Notes: generated by a model not told the origin, from the sequence alone. 32,441 nt of DNA from an uncultured Collinsella sp. (GCA_937950325.1 CALFDJ010000029.1:1-32441); one strand, 5' to 3'; shown: positions 16,160-24,055, counted from the first letter of the stretch. Program-made: numbers and translations.

Positions 16160-17097
16160 TGGTTGCTCCAGGGGCAGGTTTTTCCGCCGTTGCGATCGTC
16201 GGTCCGACGGCGGTTGGTAAGAGTGATGTTGCCGACCGTTTGGCCGCTCGTCTTTCGTCCGAAGTGCTGTCGTGCGATGCGATGCAAATCTATCGCGGCA
16301 TGGACATCGGTACCGCAAAGATGGCGCGCGATGAGTGTACGGCGCCGCTGCGTCTCGTCGACATTGTAGAGCCGGGTGTGGCATATTCTGCTGCGCTTTA
16401 TCAGGCTGACGCTCGCGCGCATGTTGAGGGTTTGCTTGGCGAGGGCCGCCTACCGGTGTTTTGCGGGGGCACAGGCTTGTATCTCAAGGCCGCCCTGGAT
16501 GAGATGGATTTTCCCTCGGGCGAGCTTGAGGACGATCGTCGCGCGGGGTATCAGGAACTTGCCGAGCGCATAGGCGAGGAAGCGCTGCACGCGCTGCTTG
16601 CCGAGCGTGACCCCGAGTCCGCTGCGGTCATCCACCCCCATAATGTTCGTCGCGTGATTCGCGCGCTCGAAATGCACGATGATGGTGTGTCCTACGCGCA
16701 GCAAAAGTCGCAGTTTAGTGTTCCGCGCGAGCATTATCATGCTCTATGGTTTGGTCTGACGCGTAATCGCGAGGTGCTCTACGAGCGCATTAATCTGCGC
16801 GTCGATCTGATGTTTGAGCAGGGTCTTGTCGATGAGGTGCGCGGTCTTATGGACCAGGGACTGGGAGATGCCCTGACGTCGATGCAGGCTATTGGCTATA
16901 AAGAGATCATTGATGCTTTCAATGGCGTGATTTCTATGGATGAGGCTCGCGAACTCATCAAGATGCGTTCGCGTCGCTATGCCAAACGTCAGCTTTCGTG
17001 GTTTAAACGCGATGATCGCATCGTGTGGTTCGATATGGATGAATGTACGATCGATGAGGTCGTTGAGGAAATCCTGCATCGTATTGAGGCTGCCTAA
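16159..17097 (+). CDS. miaA: tRNA dimethylallyltransferase MiaA
   Basis: MiaA transfers a dimethylallyl group to A37 of tRNAs that read UNN codons, giving the substrate for MiaB. The protein is 312 aa. It has the P-loop GPTAVGKSDVA near the N-terminus, then SCDAMQIYRGMDIGTAK and FCGGTGLYLKA, all family signatures. A later RYAKRQLSWFKRD segment is the usual C-terminal tRNA contact. The start overlaps the miaB stop by one base, and its own stop overlaps the hflX start in the same way. Confidence 0.95.
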   Translation: MVAPGAGFSAVAIVGPTAVGKSDVADRLAARLSSEVLSCDAMQIYRGMDIGTAKMARDECTAPLRLVDIVEPGVAYSAALYQADARAHVEGLLGEGRLPVFCGGTGLYLKAALDEMDFPSGELEDDRRAGYQELAERIGEEALHALLAERDPESAAVIHPHNVRRVIRALEMHDDGVSYAQQKSQFSVPREHYHALWFGLTRNREVLYERINLRVDLMFEQGLVDEVRGLMDQGLGDALTSMQAIGYKEIIDAFNGVISMDEARELIKMRSRRYAKRQLSWFKRDDRIVWFDMDECTIDEVVEEILHRIEAA

Positions 17098-18386
17098 TGG
17101 CCCGTTTCCCCCTTGTTCCCACGGCACCCGAACCCGAGCGTGCCATATTAGTTGGTGTTGAGTGGCGCGACAATGCATGGCCACTCGATCGATCGCTCGA
17201 TGAGCTGGAGCGCCTTGCCCACACGGCTGGTGCCCAGTGCGTGGCTCGCTTGTCTCAGCGTTTGGTAAAGCCGTATCCCAAATCATTTATCGGTTCCGGT
17301 AAGGTAGAGGAGCTGTGCGGTCTGGTACATCGCATGGATGCCGATGTCGTTATTTTTGACGACGACCTGACGCCCTCGCAGCAATCCTATTTGGAGAAAG
17401 CCGTGGGCGAGCCGGTAAAGATTATCGATCGTACGGCACTGATCTTGGATATCTTTGGGCTGCATGCTCAGACGCGTGAGGGACGCCTACAGGTACAGCT
17501 GGCGCAGCTTCAATATCTGTTGCCTCGTCTGCGCGGCATGTGGAGCCATCTCGCCAAGGAACAGACGCGCGGCGGCATCGGCTCACGCTTTGGTCAGGGC
17601 GAAAGTCAGCTCGAGGTCGACCGTCGCCTCATTCGTAATAAGATCGCTGCGCTTCGACGTGAGATCAAGCAGGTTGAACAGCGTCGTGATGTTCAATCCA
17701 AGAGTCGTATTGAGTCACCGGCGTTTCGCGTCGCGTTAGCCGGTTATACCAATGCCGGTAAATCGACGTTGCTCAATCGTCTGACCGGTTCTACGGTACT
17801 TTCGCAGGACAAGCTGTTTGCTACGCTCGACCCGACGACGCGTTCATATCGCCTGCCTGGCGGTCGCGGCATGACGATTACCGATACCGTCGGCTTTATT
17901 CAAAAGCTGCCGCATGGTCTGGTCGATGCCTTTAAATCGACGTTGTCCGAGGTGTTGGGTGCCGATTTAATTCTCAAAGTCGTGGATGCGTCTGATGAGG
18001 ACTATGAGCGACAGCTTGAGGCTGTCGACCGCGTGCTTGATGAGATCGGTGCCGGAGAGCGTTTAACGCTTACGGTGTTCAATAAAATCGATCTTCTCGA
18101 TAGCATCGATCGATTGAGTTTCCGTCGTCGTTATCCGGAAGCTGTTCTGTTCTCGGCCCAAACGGGCGAGGGGCTCGACGATCTCGTCGATCGCATTGCT
18201 CGCGAGGCGGCCGCCACCGATGTGCTGCTTTCCGCCGACATTCCATATCGTGAAGGTGCACTCATCACAGTCGTGCATGAGCAGGGGACCCTTTTGCACG
18301 AGGAATATCTTGAGGATGGCGTTCGTATTGTGGCGAAACTGCCGGCTCGTATTGCACCGCGGCTCGAGCGTTATCGCACCGAGTAG
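17097..18386 (+). CDS. hflX: GTPase HflX
   Basis: Ribosome-associated GTPase that can split stalled or stressed ribosomes. The 429-aa protein has the HflX N-terminal domain with KPYPKSFIGSGKVEEL, a GTP_bdg linker helix region (RGMWSHLAKEQTRGGIGSRF), and the G domain with P-loop GYTNAGKST, DTVGFIQKLPHGLVDAFKST and NKID. miaA-hflX linkage is widely conserved. The start overlaps miaA in a TAATG. The last 16 bases overlap the 3' end of the convergent membrane-protein gene on the other strand. Confidence 0.95.
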   Translation: MARFPLVPTAPEPERAILVGVEWRDNAWPLDRSLDELERLAHTAGAQCVARLSQRLVKPYPKSFIGSGKVEELCGLVHRMDADVVIFDDDLTPSQQSYLEKAVGEPVKIIDRTALILDIFGLHAQTREGRLQVQLAQLQYLLPRLRGMWSHLAKEQTRGGIGSRFGQGESQLEVDRRLIRNKIAALRREIKQVEQRRDVQSKSRIESPAFRVALAGYTNAGKSTLLNRLTGSTVLSQDKLFATLDPTTRSYRLPGGRGMTITDTVGFIQKLPHGLVDAFKSTLSEVLGADLILKVVDASDEDYERQLEAVDRVLDEIGAGERLTLTVFNKIDLLDSIDRLSFRRRYPEAVLFSAQTGEGLDDLVDRIAREAAATDVLLSADIPYREGALITVVHEQGTLLHEEYLEDGVRIVAKLPARIAPRLERYRTE

Positions 18387-19075
18387 GCGAGCTCCAAAAT
18401 GCCCAGTATGATGGGCTGATGTAGCAGATAAAAGGGGAGTGCATGACGTCCAAGGCTGGCGAGCGCCGGCAGGGGGTTGGCGTAGGCCCAGCTTGGGGCG
18501 GGATGTTCGCATCTTTGAGCGGTGCGCGCAGCAAAGTATCCTGTGAGATACATGAATATGAACGGGATGATTGGATAATAGTCGCCTGAAACAAACCGGG
18601 GGCCGGGTAATCCTAGCCACGCCAAATAGGGGAATGAATAGGTCGATTTCGGGATGCCCCATGTCGCTGCAAAGAGAGCGAGGCATATCGCAATGCCCCA
18701 CGTGCTGGGCACTTTCTTAAGCATCGGTCGTGCTACGGCTGTCACAGCGGTACACGCCGCCATGCAATAAATGATGCCAAAGTTCACTGAATCGTCGACC
18801 GATACGAGCGTTGTTGCGATCCAGACGACCAAAGCTGCGGCAGCGTACTTGGCCGCTCGTTTGGCATTGTTGCGTGAGAGCGTGCACATCCAACCCGCGA
18901 TAAACAAAAATACCCAGCTGATGCTGGCGCGCCAGATGTCTTGAAAGACGGTCTGGGTAAACCAGGGCATATCCCAGTCGTACAGGTAGGCGAGATCGTA
19001 GCAAGCGTGAAAACCTGCCATTGAAATCATCGTAAACCCGCGGACGGTATCAAAGATGGTGATGCGTTTTTGCAT
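18371..19075 (-). CDS. Heparan-alpha-glucosaminide N-acetyltransferase-like membrane protein (DUF1624)
   Basis: A 234-aa integral membrane protein with about seven helices. The N-terminal IFDTVRGFTMISMAGFHACYD, with His23 after the first helix, fits the HGSNAT catalytic/DUF1624 family, which is predicted to carry acetyl groups across membranes; substrates in bacteria are unknown. The start ATG overlaps the lexA stop by one base (TAATG), so it is the second gene of the lexA transcript and likely SOS-regulated with it. Its 3' end overlaps hflX by 16 bases in a convergent arrangement with no terminator between them. A link of this function to DNA damage would be inference. Confidence 0.75.
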   Translation of the reverse strand: MQKRITIFDTVRGFTMISMAGFHACYDLAYLYDWDMPWFTQTVFQDIWRASISWVFLFIAGWMCTLSRNNAKRAAKYAAAALVVWIATTLVSVDDSVNFGIIYCMAACTAVTAVARPMLKKVPSTWGIAICLALFAATWGIPKSTYSFPYLAWLGLPGPRFVSGDYYPIIPFIFMYLTGYFAARTAQRCEHPAPSWAYANPLPALASLGRHALPFYLLHQPIILGILELAYSVR

Positions 19076-19719
19076 TACGAGAACCGGCGCATCAAGCCGA
19101 CGACTTTGCCCAAGATAACGGGATTCGTTGCATAGATAGGCTCCATGGTGTCATTCTCTGGCTGCAGGCGTACGCGTCCCTGCTCCTTGTAGAATGTCTT
19201 GACGGTCGCTGAACCATCAATCATGGCCACGACAATTTCGCCGTTCATGGCACTCTTTTGTTCACGGACGATGATGTAATCGCCATTGAAGATGCCGACA
19301 TTGATCATTGAGCTCCCATGCACCTCAAGGATAAAGGAACCCTGATCAGTGGCGATTTCGGTCGGGATAGTAAAAGTGTCTTCTATATTCTGCTCGGCCA
19401 GAATGGGAATCCCAGCCGCGACGCGACCAACGAGCGGTAGCGAGACCGTTCCGCGAGGTGCGGTGGGTTCGTCAGATTTAGAAATTGAGACAGAGGAACC
19501 GTCCTCGTTAAAGAGTTCCAGGGCGCGCGGTTTGGTGGCATCGCGCTTGAGTAGCCCGCGCGCCTCCAGGGCAGAGAGATGGGCGTGCACGGTGCTGGGG
19601 GAGGAAAGGCCCACGGCAGAAGCCATCTCGCGCACACTGGGCGGATAACCTTTCTCCTGCTGATATTCCTTGATGAAGTCGTAAATTTGCTGCTGACGCT
19701 TCGTAATTTTGCGAGCCAT
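19075..19719 (-). CDS. lexA: SOS repressor LexA
   Basis: LexA represses SOS genes and cleaves itself when RecA filaments form. The protein is 214 aa. It has an N-terminal winged helix (TKRQQQIYDFI to TKPRALEL, about 6-69), the cleavage site Ala102-Gly103 (GRVAAGIP), catalytic Ser137 (GSSMI, where the usual Asp before Ser is replaced by Ser) and Lys174 (TVKTFYKE). I chose the ATG at 19719, eight bases after GAGAGG. Longer starts would place coding sequence over the LexA boxes at 19743-19812. The boxes upstream imply self-repression. A DUF1624 gene is coupled downstream. Confidence 0.96.
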   Translation of the reverse strand: MARKITKRQQQIYDFIKEYQQEKGYPPSVREMASAVGLSSPSTVHAHLSALEARGLLKRDATKPRALELFNEDGSSVSISKSDEPTAPRGTVSLPLVGRVAAGIPILAEQNIEDTFTIPTEIATDQGSFILEVHGSSMINVGIFNGDYIIVREQKSAMNGEIVVAMIDGSATVKTFYKEQGRVRLQPENDTMEPIYATNPVILGKVVGLMRRFS

Positions 19720-19742
19720 CAGGGCATCCTCTCTACCCATGT

Positions 19743-19812
19743 CAAACAAATGTTCGGATTTTGCTTGACAGGAACAACTGTTCGAAGATAATAATAACCG
19801 AACATTCGTTCT
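19743..19812. promoter_or_regulatory. Three LexA boxes at 28-bp spacing, lexA/LysM divergent region
   Basis: CAAACAAATGTTCG (19743-19756), GGAACAACTGTTCG (19771-19784) and CGAACATTCGTTCT (19799-19812) all fit or nearly fit CGAAC-N4-GTTCG. Each starts exactly 28 bp after the one before. The middle box fills the spacer of the rightward promoter (TTGACA 19765-19770, GATAAT 19787-19792) and the third covers its expected start point. Both lexA and the LysM gene should be under SOS control. I could not fix the lexA -35/-10. Confidence 0.9.
19765..19792 (+). promoter_or_regulatory. Promoter of the LysM gene
   Basis: TTGACA (19765-19770) is a perfect -35. GATAAT (19787-19792) follows after 16 bp, and TAATAA at 19789 is an alternative with 18 bp. 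A LexA box occupies the spacer, so the promoter should be silent until LexA is cleaved. Confidence 0.8.
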
Positions 19813-19879
19813 CGCGCTAGACATTTTTGTCCGCGCGGCTTGATAAAACTGTTCTCAGCAAAACACGCGAGAGGAGAAC

Positions 19880-20332
19880 ATGATGAACGCAACGAATATG
19901 GTCCAGGGAAACCTTGCCCTTAAACTCGAGACGCCTGCAGAACCCACTTTTACGGTTGTTCAGGGTGGCCGCTCCGGCTTTCAGCCTTTGACCGTAAAGC
20001 CTGCTCGCAATCAGCAGGCTGTAGTTGCGCCGGCCCGCGTTGCCCTGAAGGTTCCGACGATTGTCGCCGTTGCCGTTGCGCTTACGCTCTTCGTTGTCCT
20101 CGCTACGTCGGTCTTTAGCGCTCGTCACGCCGCGTATGCCGAGTCCGTTTCCAACGTTACCTACGAGACTATTCGCGTTCAGCCTGGTGATTCTCTTTGG
20201 TCGCTTGCCGAGGAATATCCTATCGAAGGCCTTTCCACGCAAGAGACTTCCGACATGATCCGTAACGTCAATCATCTGGAGCATGGTTCGCTCGCCGCCG
20301 GTGCGCATCTTAAGGTTCCTGCTCGTTCGTAA
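19880..20332 (+). CDS. LysM-domain membrane protein, likely SOS division inhibitor
   Basis: A 150-aa protein with a cytoplasmic N-terminus of ~55 residues, one membrane helix (IVAVAVALTLFVVLATSVFS, ~58-78) and an extracellular LysM domain (~100-148, YETIRVQPGDSLWSLAEEYP ending AGAHLKVPARS). LysM binds peptidoglycan. Genes with this plan lie divergent to or beside lexA in Bacillus (yneA) and Mycobacterium (Rv2719c), where they are DNA-damage induced and halt division. Sequence identity cannot be judged here, so the role rests on architecture, position and the LexA-box promoter. GAGGAG (19871-19876) serves the ATG at 19880 or the adjacent ATG at 19883. nrdR follows after 51 bases. Confidence 0.85.
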   Translation: MMNATNMVQGNLALKLETPAEPTFTVVQGGRSGFQPLTVKPARNQQAVVAPARVALKVPTIVAVAVALTLFVVLATSVFSARHAAYAESVSNVTYETIRVQPGDSLWSLAEEYPIEGLSTQETSDMIRNVNHLEHGSLAAGAHLKVPARS

Positions 20333-20345
20333 TCATTATCGCGCT

Positions 20346-20389
20346 GCGCATGGTACCCTTGTTATCGTTTAAGAGGAGGTACCATGCGC
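20346..20389 (+). promoter_or_regulatory. Perfect 12-bp inverted repeat over the nrdR ribosome site and start
   Basis: GCGCATGGTACC (20346-20357) is exactly complementary in reverse to GGTACCATGCGC (20378-20389), with a 20-base loop. The second arm contains the nrdR ATG (20384) and the end of the GAGGAGG ribosome site. In mRNA the hairpin would hide the start codon, giving possible translational control. As DNA it could also be an operator. Confidence 0.7.
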
Positions 20390-20827
20390 TGTCCCAAATG
20401 TGGCAAGGCACATACCCGCGTCGTTGATTCCCGTATGCAGGAGTCAAATAACACCATTAAGCGCCGTCGCGAATGTTGCTCGTGTAACTATCGCTTTACA
20501 ACGTTTGAGCGATGCGAAGACCCAATCGAGGTCATTAAGTCGGACGGAACCAAGCAGCGGTTCGATCGCAATAAGCTGCTCGTCGGCTTGATGCGCGCCA
20601 CTATCAAGCGTGATATCGACACTAAGAAGCTTAATGAGATTATCGACGACATCGAGGTCGAGCTGCGCTCTCGCACGCTGACGGCTGTCACGTCCCATGA
20701 GTTGGGTGACATGGTGCTCAAGCGCTTGGCCAAGATTGACAAGGTGGCGTACATCCGCTTTGCCTCGGTCTACCGCGATTTCAAAGACGTCGATGAGTTT
20801 CTGCAAGAGCTCGACAAGCTAAGGTGA
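20384..20827 (+). CDS. nrdR: Transcriptional repressor NrdR
   Basis: NrdR represses ribonucleotide reductase genes in response to ATP/dATP. The 147-aa protein has the zinc ribbon (MRCPKCGKAHTRVVDSR with a second pair RRRECCSCNYRFTTFER) and an ATP-cone domain (IKSDGTKQRFDRNKLLVGLM, about 50-140). The length is typical. It follows the SOS-controlled LysM gene and is five bases before dut, placing dNTP-pool control genes together. A perfect inverted repeat covers its start codon. Confidence 0.96.
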   Translation: MRCPKCGKAHTRVVDSRMQESNNTIKRRRECCSCNYRFTTFERCEDPIEVIKSDGTKQRFDRNKLLVGLMRATIKRDIDTKKLNEIIDDIEVELRSRTLTAVTSHELGDMVLKRLAKIDKVAYIRFASVYRDFKDVDEFLQELDKLR

Positions 20828-20831
20828 TTCC

Positions 20832-21275
20832 ATGTCCAACATTACCGTCAACATAAAGCGTCTCGACCCCACCGTCGAGCTTCCCAAATACGCCCATCCC
20901 ACCGATGCCGGCTTGGATCTGCGCTCCAACGAGGACTGCGTCCTGAAGCCCTTCGAACGCCGTCTGGTCTCTACTGGGCTGGCCATCGCCCTGCCCGACG
21001 GTTACGCCGGCTTCGTCCAGCCCCGCAGCGGCTTGGCCATCAAGCAGGGCCTGTCTATAGTCAACACGCCGGGCCTCATCGACGCCCACTACCGAGGAGA
21101 ACTCAAGGTTATCCTCATCAACCTGGATCCCTCCAACAACATCAAAATCAACAAAGGCGACCGCATAGCCCAACTCGTCATCCAAGAAGTCCCCACGGTC
21201 AACCTCATAGAGGTAGACGAGCTAGACAAAACCGACCGAGGCAACGGAGGCTTCGGCTCCAGCGGCGTCGCCTAG
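20832..21275 (+). CDS. dut: Deoxyuridine 5'-triphosphate nucleotidohydrolase (dUTPase)
   Basis: Trimeric dUTPase that converts dUTP to dUMP, keeping uracil out of DNA. The 147-aa protein has all five motifs: AGLDLRS, PRSGLAIK, GLIDAHYRGEL, RIAQLVI and the C-terminal RGNGGFGSSG. AAGGTGA at the end of nrdR serves as the ribosome site, so the pair is likely coupled. The last third uses codons that are rarer in neighbouring genes (ATA, CTA, CGA, GGA), which may reflect different ancestry or weaker selection. The stop precedes a repeat-rich intergenic region. Confidence 0.96.
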   Translation: MSNITVNIKRLDPTVELPKYAHPTDAGLDLRSNEDCVLKPFERRLVSTGLAIALPDGYAGFVQPRSGLAIKQGLSIVNTPGLIDAHYRGELKVILINLDPSNNIKINKGDRIAQLVIQEVPTVNLIEVDELDKTDRGNGGFGSSGVA

Positions 21276-21304
21276 GGCGCTCGTATCCCTCCCGCCCGGG
21301 GCTT

Positions 21305-21378
21305 ACCTATATCATTCCATGCTCAAACATTCTCGCTTCGCTGCGAAACTGCGCGCGGGACGATATGTATGGGGCTCA
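21305..21378. repeat. Palindromic intergenic element, left copy (inverted)
   Basis: Read on the opposite strand, this ~65-bp stretch is nearly identical to the core of the element at 21567-21640; both share CCATGCTCAAACATTCTCGC. It can itself fold back (TATATCATTCCATGC with ACGATATGTATGG), but with several mismatches, so it looks like a decayed copy. The two copies flank the terminator at 21418-21466. Confidence 0.8.
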
Positions 21379-21417
21379 GGCGAAAGGGCTACATGCTTGA
21401 CATAAAACAATCTTTCT

Positions 21418-21466
21418 AGTTAGCCGATGCGATAAAGGGATGCCTCCTTTGTCGCATCGGCTAACT
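21418..21466. terminator. Very strong bidirectional terminator between dut and the glucosyltransferase
   Basis: A perfect 15-bp stem, AGTTAGCCGATGCGA (21418-21432) with TCGCATCGGCTAACT (21452-21466), is extended inward by a wobble and AAAGG/CCTTT to about 21 bp with a 7-base loop. A T-rich tail (CTATTTATATTTTC) follows on the + strand, and an A-rich stretch precedes it, so it can serve both convergent genes. Confidence 0.9.
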
Positions 21467-21543
21467 CTATTTATATTTTCCTGTTTTACCTTTGCAGGTT
21501 CTAATGGAGGGGATACCGAAGTAGCTGCTAGTAAGTAAACGTA

Positions 21544-21647
21544 GCCGCTCAGCGGGAGCCGCCCATATATCGTTCCACGCGCAGTTTCGCAGCGCAGCGA
21601 GAATGTTTGAGCATGGAATGATATATGGGCGGCTCCCGCTGAGCGGC
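21544..21647. repeat. Long palindromic element with 37-bp arms
   Basis: The arms at 21544-21580 and 21611-21647 pair over 37 positions with one G-T wobble and one mismatch; the loop is 30 bases. The outer part, GCCGCTCAGCGGGAGCCGCC, is perfectly mirrored. The inner ~65 bp is repeated in inverted orientation at 21305-21378. No coding sequence lies inside. It could be a small non-autonomous mobile element or a REP-like hairpin. Confidence 0.85.
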
Positions 21648-21657
21648 GGACTTTCGT

Positions 21658-22959
21658 CTACCTGATATGAGCAGGTTTTCCGCCCCAGTAGAAGCGGCAG
21701 AAGGCTCGTTTGCGCTTTTGGGGTTTGCCTACGAGCTCCATGGTTGCGATGGCGATGTCCTCGGCTGCGCGTGGGCGGCGCAGCACTTCGCCATTGATGA
21801 GCAGTGCCTTGAGCGACTCGGGATGATCGTGGAGATGGCGTAACGTCACGATGAGTTCTCGTGCGGTGGTGACATGCATGCTGGCGCCCATGCCGGTGAG
21901 CATTGTTGTGTTGGCCTTTTCCTGGCCATATGATTTGCCCAGCAGGATCATCGGCAGATGCGCGCACAGGCATTCGGTGACGGTGAGTCCGCCCGATTTG
22001 AGGATTGCCAGGTCGCAGCCGTGCATGAGGGCCGCCATGTCGTCCACGTAGTCCAGAACCGTGACGTTTTCGAGCTTCATGGCGTCGAAGAGCGTCTTGA
22101 GGCGGGTGGCGTATTCCTCATCCTTGCCCGGCAAAAAGACAAAGTGCATGTCCTCGAAGCTGCGCAGGAAGGGGAGTGTGCGGTCCATCTCCGCGCGAAA
22201 GCGAACGTACGGTTGAGGCAAACTGGCACCGGCCATCACCAACACAACGGTCTTGTCAGCGGGGAGATTGAACTTCTCGAGTTCTTCCTCGCGATTGTAG
22301 TCCGTATCAAACCCGGCGCGAATGGGGATGCCTGTAATGCGGATTTTGGTCTCGGGAACTTTACGGGGGCGAAGTGTCTCGGCCATAAATTCGTTGGCTA
22401 CGCAGAACAGATCGGTGTCCTTGTGGGGCCAAAAGCCTTCGACTTCATAGTCTGTTGGTACGCAGATGACGGGATAATCGATACCCGTGATGACGCGGGC
22501 ACCCACAGCGACGTTGGCCGCCGTGATGTGTGTTGCGACCACGGCTATGGGCCTGCGGGTGCGGACATATTCGTTGAAGGCAGGGAACATAATACGTGAC
22601 CATGCCGTGCCTCCGCCCCAGAGCAGATGTCCCGTAAACGTGTATCGCCAGGTTAGGTCATATATGGGACGCGTGGCGCCGGTAAACGACGCTGCTGTTT
22701 TATTACCATCGAACCTAATGCGTCCAAAATCGAGGATATCCAGGACTTCGATCTCAACATCCTCAGGGATTCCCTTGGTGCCGCGGATAAGGTCAAATGC
22801 TTGTGCAATCGCGTTGGCGGCGGCTTTGTGGCCCGATCCAACCGATGCGTGTACAATGGTTACTAGGGGTTTTTGTGCAGGTGAAACGGTCATTTGCTCC
22901 GGTTGGGGAGTGCTTTGCGTTGGCAGGGGAGCGTCGTTGCTCGTCTGCGTTTGATCCAT
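21658..22959 (-). CDS. MGDG synthase/UgtP-like glycosyltransferase
   Basis: A 433-aa membrane-associated glycosyltransferase of the GT28 type, related to diacylglycerol glucosyl/galactosyltransferases that make glycolipids and lipoteichoic-acid anchors. The N-terminal domain has VHASVGSGHKAAANAIAQAF (Gly-x-Gly-His at 41-44) as in the MGDG synthase family. The C-terminal domain has the sugar-nucleotide loop SGGLTVTECLCAHLPMILL. A ~30-residue Gln/Pro/Thr-rich N-terminal extension precedes the fold. The start at 22959 follows AAGGGGAG with six bases of spacing; an upstream in-frame start at 23016 is less likely. It is divergent from trxB, and the exact sugar acceptor is unknown. Confidence 0.85.
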   Translation of the reverse strand: MDQTQTSNDAPLPTQSTPQPEQMTVSPAQKPLVTIVHASVGSGHKAAANAIAQAFDLIRGTKGIPEDVEIEVLDILDFGRIRFDGNKTAASFTGATRPIYDLTWRYTFTGHLLWGGGTAWSRIMFPAFNEYVRTRRPIAVVATHITAANVAVGARVITGIDYPVICVPTDYEVEGFWPHKDTDLFCVANEFMAETLRPRKVPETKIRITGIPIRAGFDTDYNREEELEKFNLPADKTVVLVMAGASLPQPYVRFRAEMDRTLPFLRSFEDMHFVFLPGKDEEYATRLKTLFDAMKLENVTVLDYVDDMAALMHGCDLAILKSGGLTVTECLCAHLPMILLGKSYGQEKANTTMLTGMGASMHVTTARELIVTLRHLHDHPESLKALLINGEVLRRPRAAEDIAIATMELVGKPQKRKRAFCRFYWGGKPAHIR

Positions 22960-23076
22960 CGATAACTCCCCTTCATCTTTGTTTCGCAATGAATCATTGT
23001 AGTGCATGAGTGTCACGTTCGCCTAAATTTGGGTATGAGCGCAAAGAACGCCAATCTTTCGACAGGAGGTCTCTTC

Positions 23077-24015
23077 ATGACTACCGATCAGCCGATCGAT
23101 GTTGCGATTATCGGTGGCGGCCCTGCGGGCTATGCTGCGGCCATTTATGCGGCGCGCTCCAACCTAACGACGACCGTGATTGAACAGGGCATGTCGGGAG
23201 GGCAGATCGCCACAACCAATGAGGTCGAGAACTATCCGGGCATTCCGCTGCTGAGCGGTGCTGAACTTGGTGAGCGGTTCCAACAACATGCTGAAGGCTT
23301 GGGGGCTCAGGTTGAATGGAGTATAGTGACGGGCGTCGACTACGATGCCGATGCAGCGCTGTTTACGGTGCATCACGATATGGGCGATACGCTGGCCTCG
23401 AGCGTTATCGCTTGCATGGGTGCCACGCCGCGTCCGGCAGGTTTCGCTGGCGAGGATACGTATCGCGGTCGTGGCGTTTCATATTGCGCAACATGTGACG
23501 GCATGTTCTTCCGCGGCAAACAGGTCTTTGTAATCGGTGGTGGCAATTCGGCATGCGAAGAGGCTCTGTTCCTGTCAGAAATCGCCAACAGCGTGACCAT
23601 CGTGCTGCGCCGCGATCAGTTTCGTGCGCCTGATGGTGTCGTTCAGAAAGTACTCGCAAAGGACAATATTACAGTTAGGTACCAAACTAGTATTGTGGAG
23701 CTATCGGGCGAAGTCATGCCAACGACGATTACCTTTAAGAACAATGCATCCGGCGAGACTCATACCGAGTCATTTGAGCCCGGCTCGTTTGGCATCTTTG
23801 TCTTTACCGGAACGCAGCCCCATACCGAGCTCGTTGAGCATTTAGTCGATCTGGCGCCTGATGGCGGCATTCTGACTGATGAATCCATGGCGACCCGCAC
23901 GCCAGGTCTATTTGCCGCTGGCGATATCCGTTCCAAACGTTTACGCCAGGTTGTGACCGCTGTTTCGGACGGAGCCATAGCAGCAACGAGCGCATACGCG
24001 TTTCTCCGTGGATAA
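23077..24015 (+). CDS. trxB: Thioredoxin reductase
   Basis: FAD/NADPH enzyme that reduces thioredoxin. The 312-aa protein has the FAD site GGGPAGYAAAIYAARSNL (13 on), the redox pair Cys137-Ala-Thr-Cys140 within SYCATCDGMFF, the NADPH motif IGGGNSACEEALFL and the C-terminal FAD motif GLFAAGDIR. The ATG at 23077 lies six bases after ACAGGAGGT, a near-perfect ribosome site; an earlier in-frame start at 23002 lacks support. No trxA is adjacent. A strong terminator follows at 24056. Confidence 0.95.
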   Translation: MTTDQPIDVAIIGGGPAGYAAAIYAARSNLTTTVIEQGMSGGQIATTNEVENYPGIPLLSGAELGERFQQHAEGLGAQVEWSIVTGVDYDADAALFTVHHDMGDTLASSVIACMGATPRPAGFAGEDTYRGRGVSYCATCDGMFFRGKQVFVIGGGNSACEEALFLSEIANSVTIVLRRDQFRAPDGVVQKVLAKDNITVRYQTSIVELSGEVMPTTITFKNNASGETHTESFEPGSFGIFVFTGTQPHTELVEHLVDLAPDGGILTDESMATRTPGLFAAGDIRSKRLRQVVTAVSDGAIAATSAYAFLRG

Positions 24016-24055
24016 GTACGATAATATATCTTATGTAAGGTTGCTATCTTTAAAC

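Noticed and set aside
19720..19824. Longer N-terminus for LexA
   Set aside because: It would place coding sequence across three LexA boxes and ignores the good ribosome site before 19719.
23002..23076. Longer N-terminus for thioredoxin reductase
   Set aside because: The extra 25 residues are unlike the family and the ACAGGAGGT site clearly serves the ATG at 23077.
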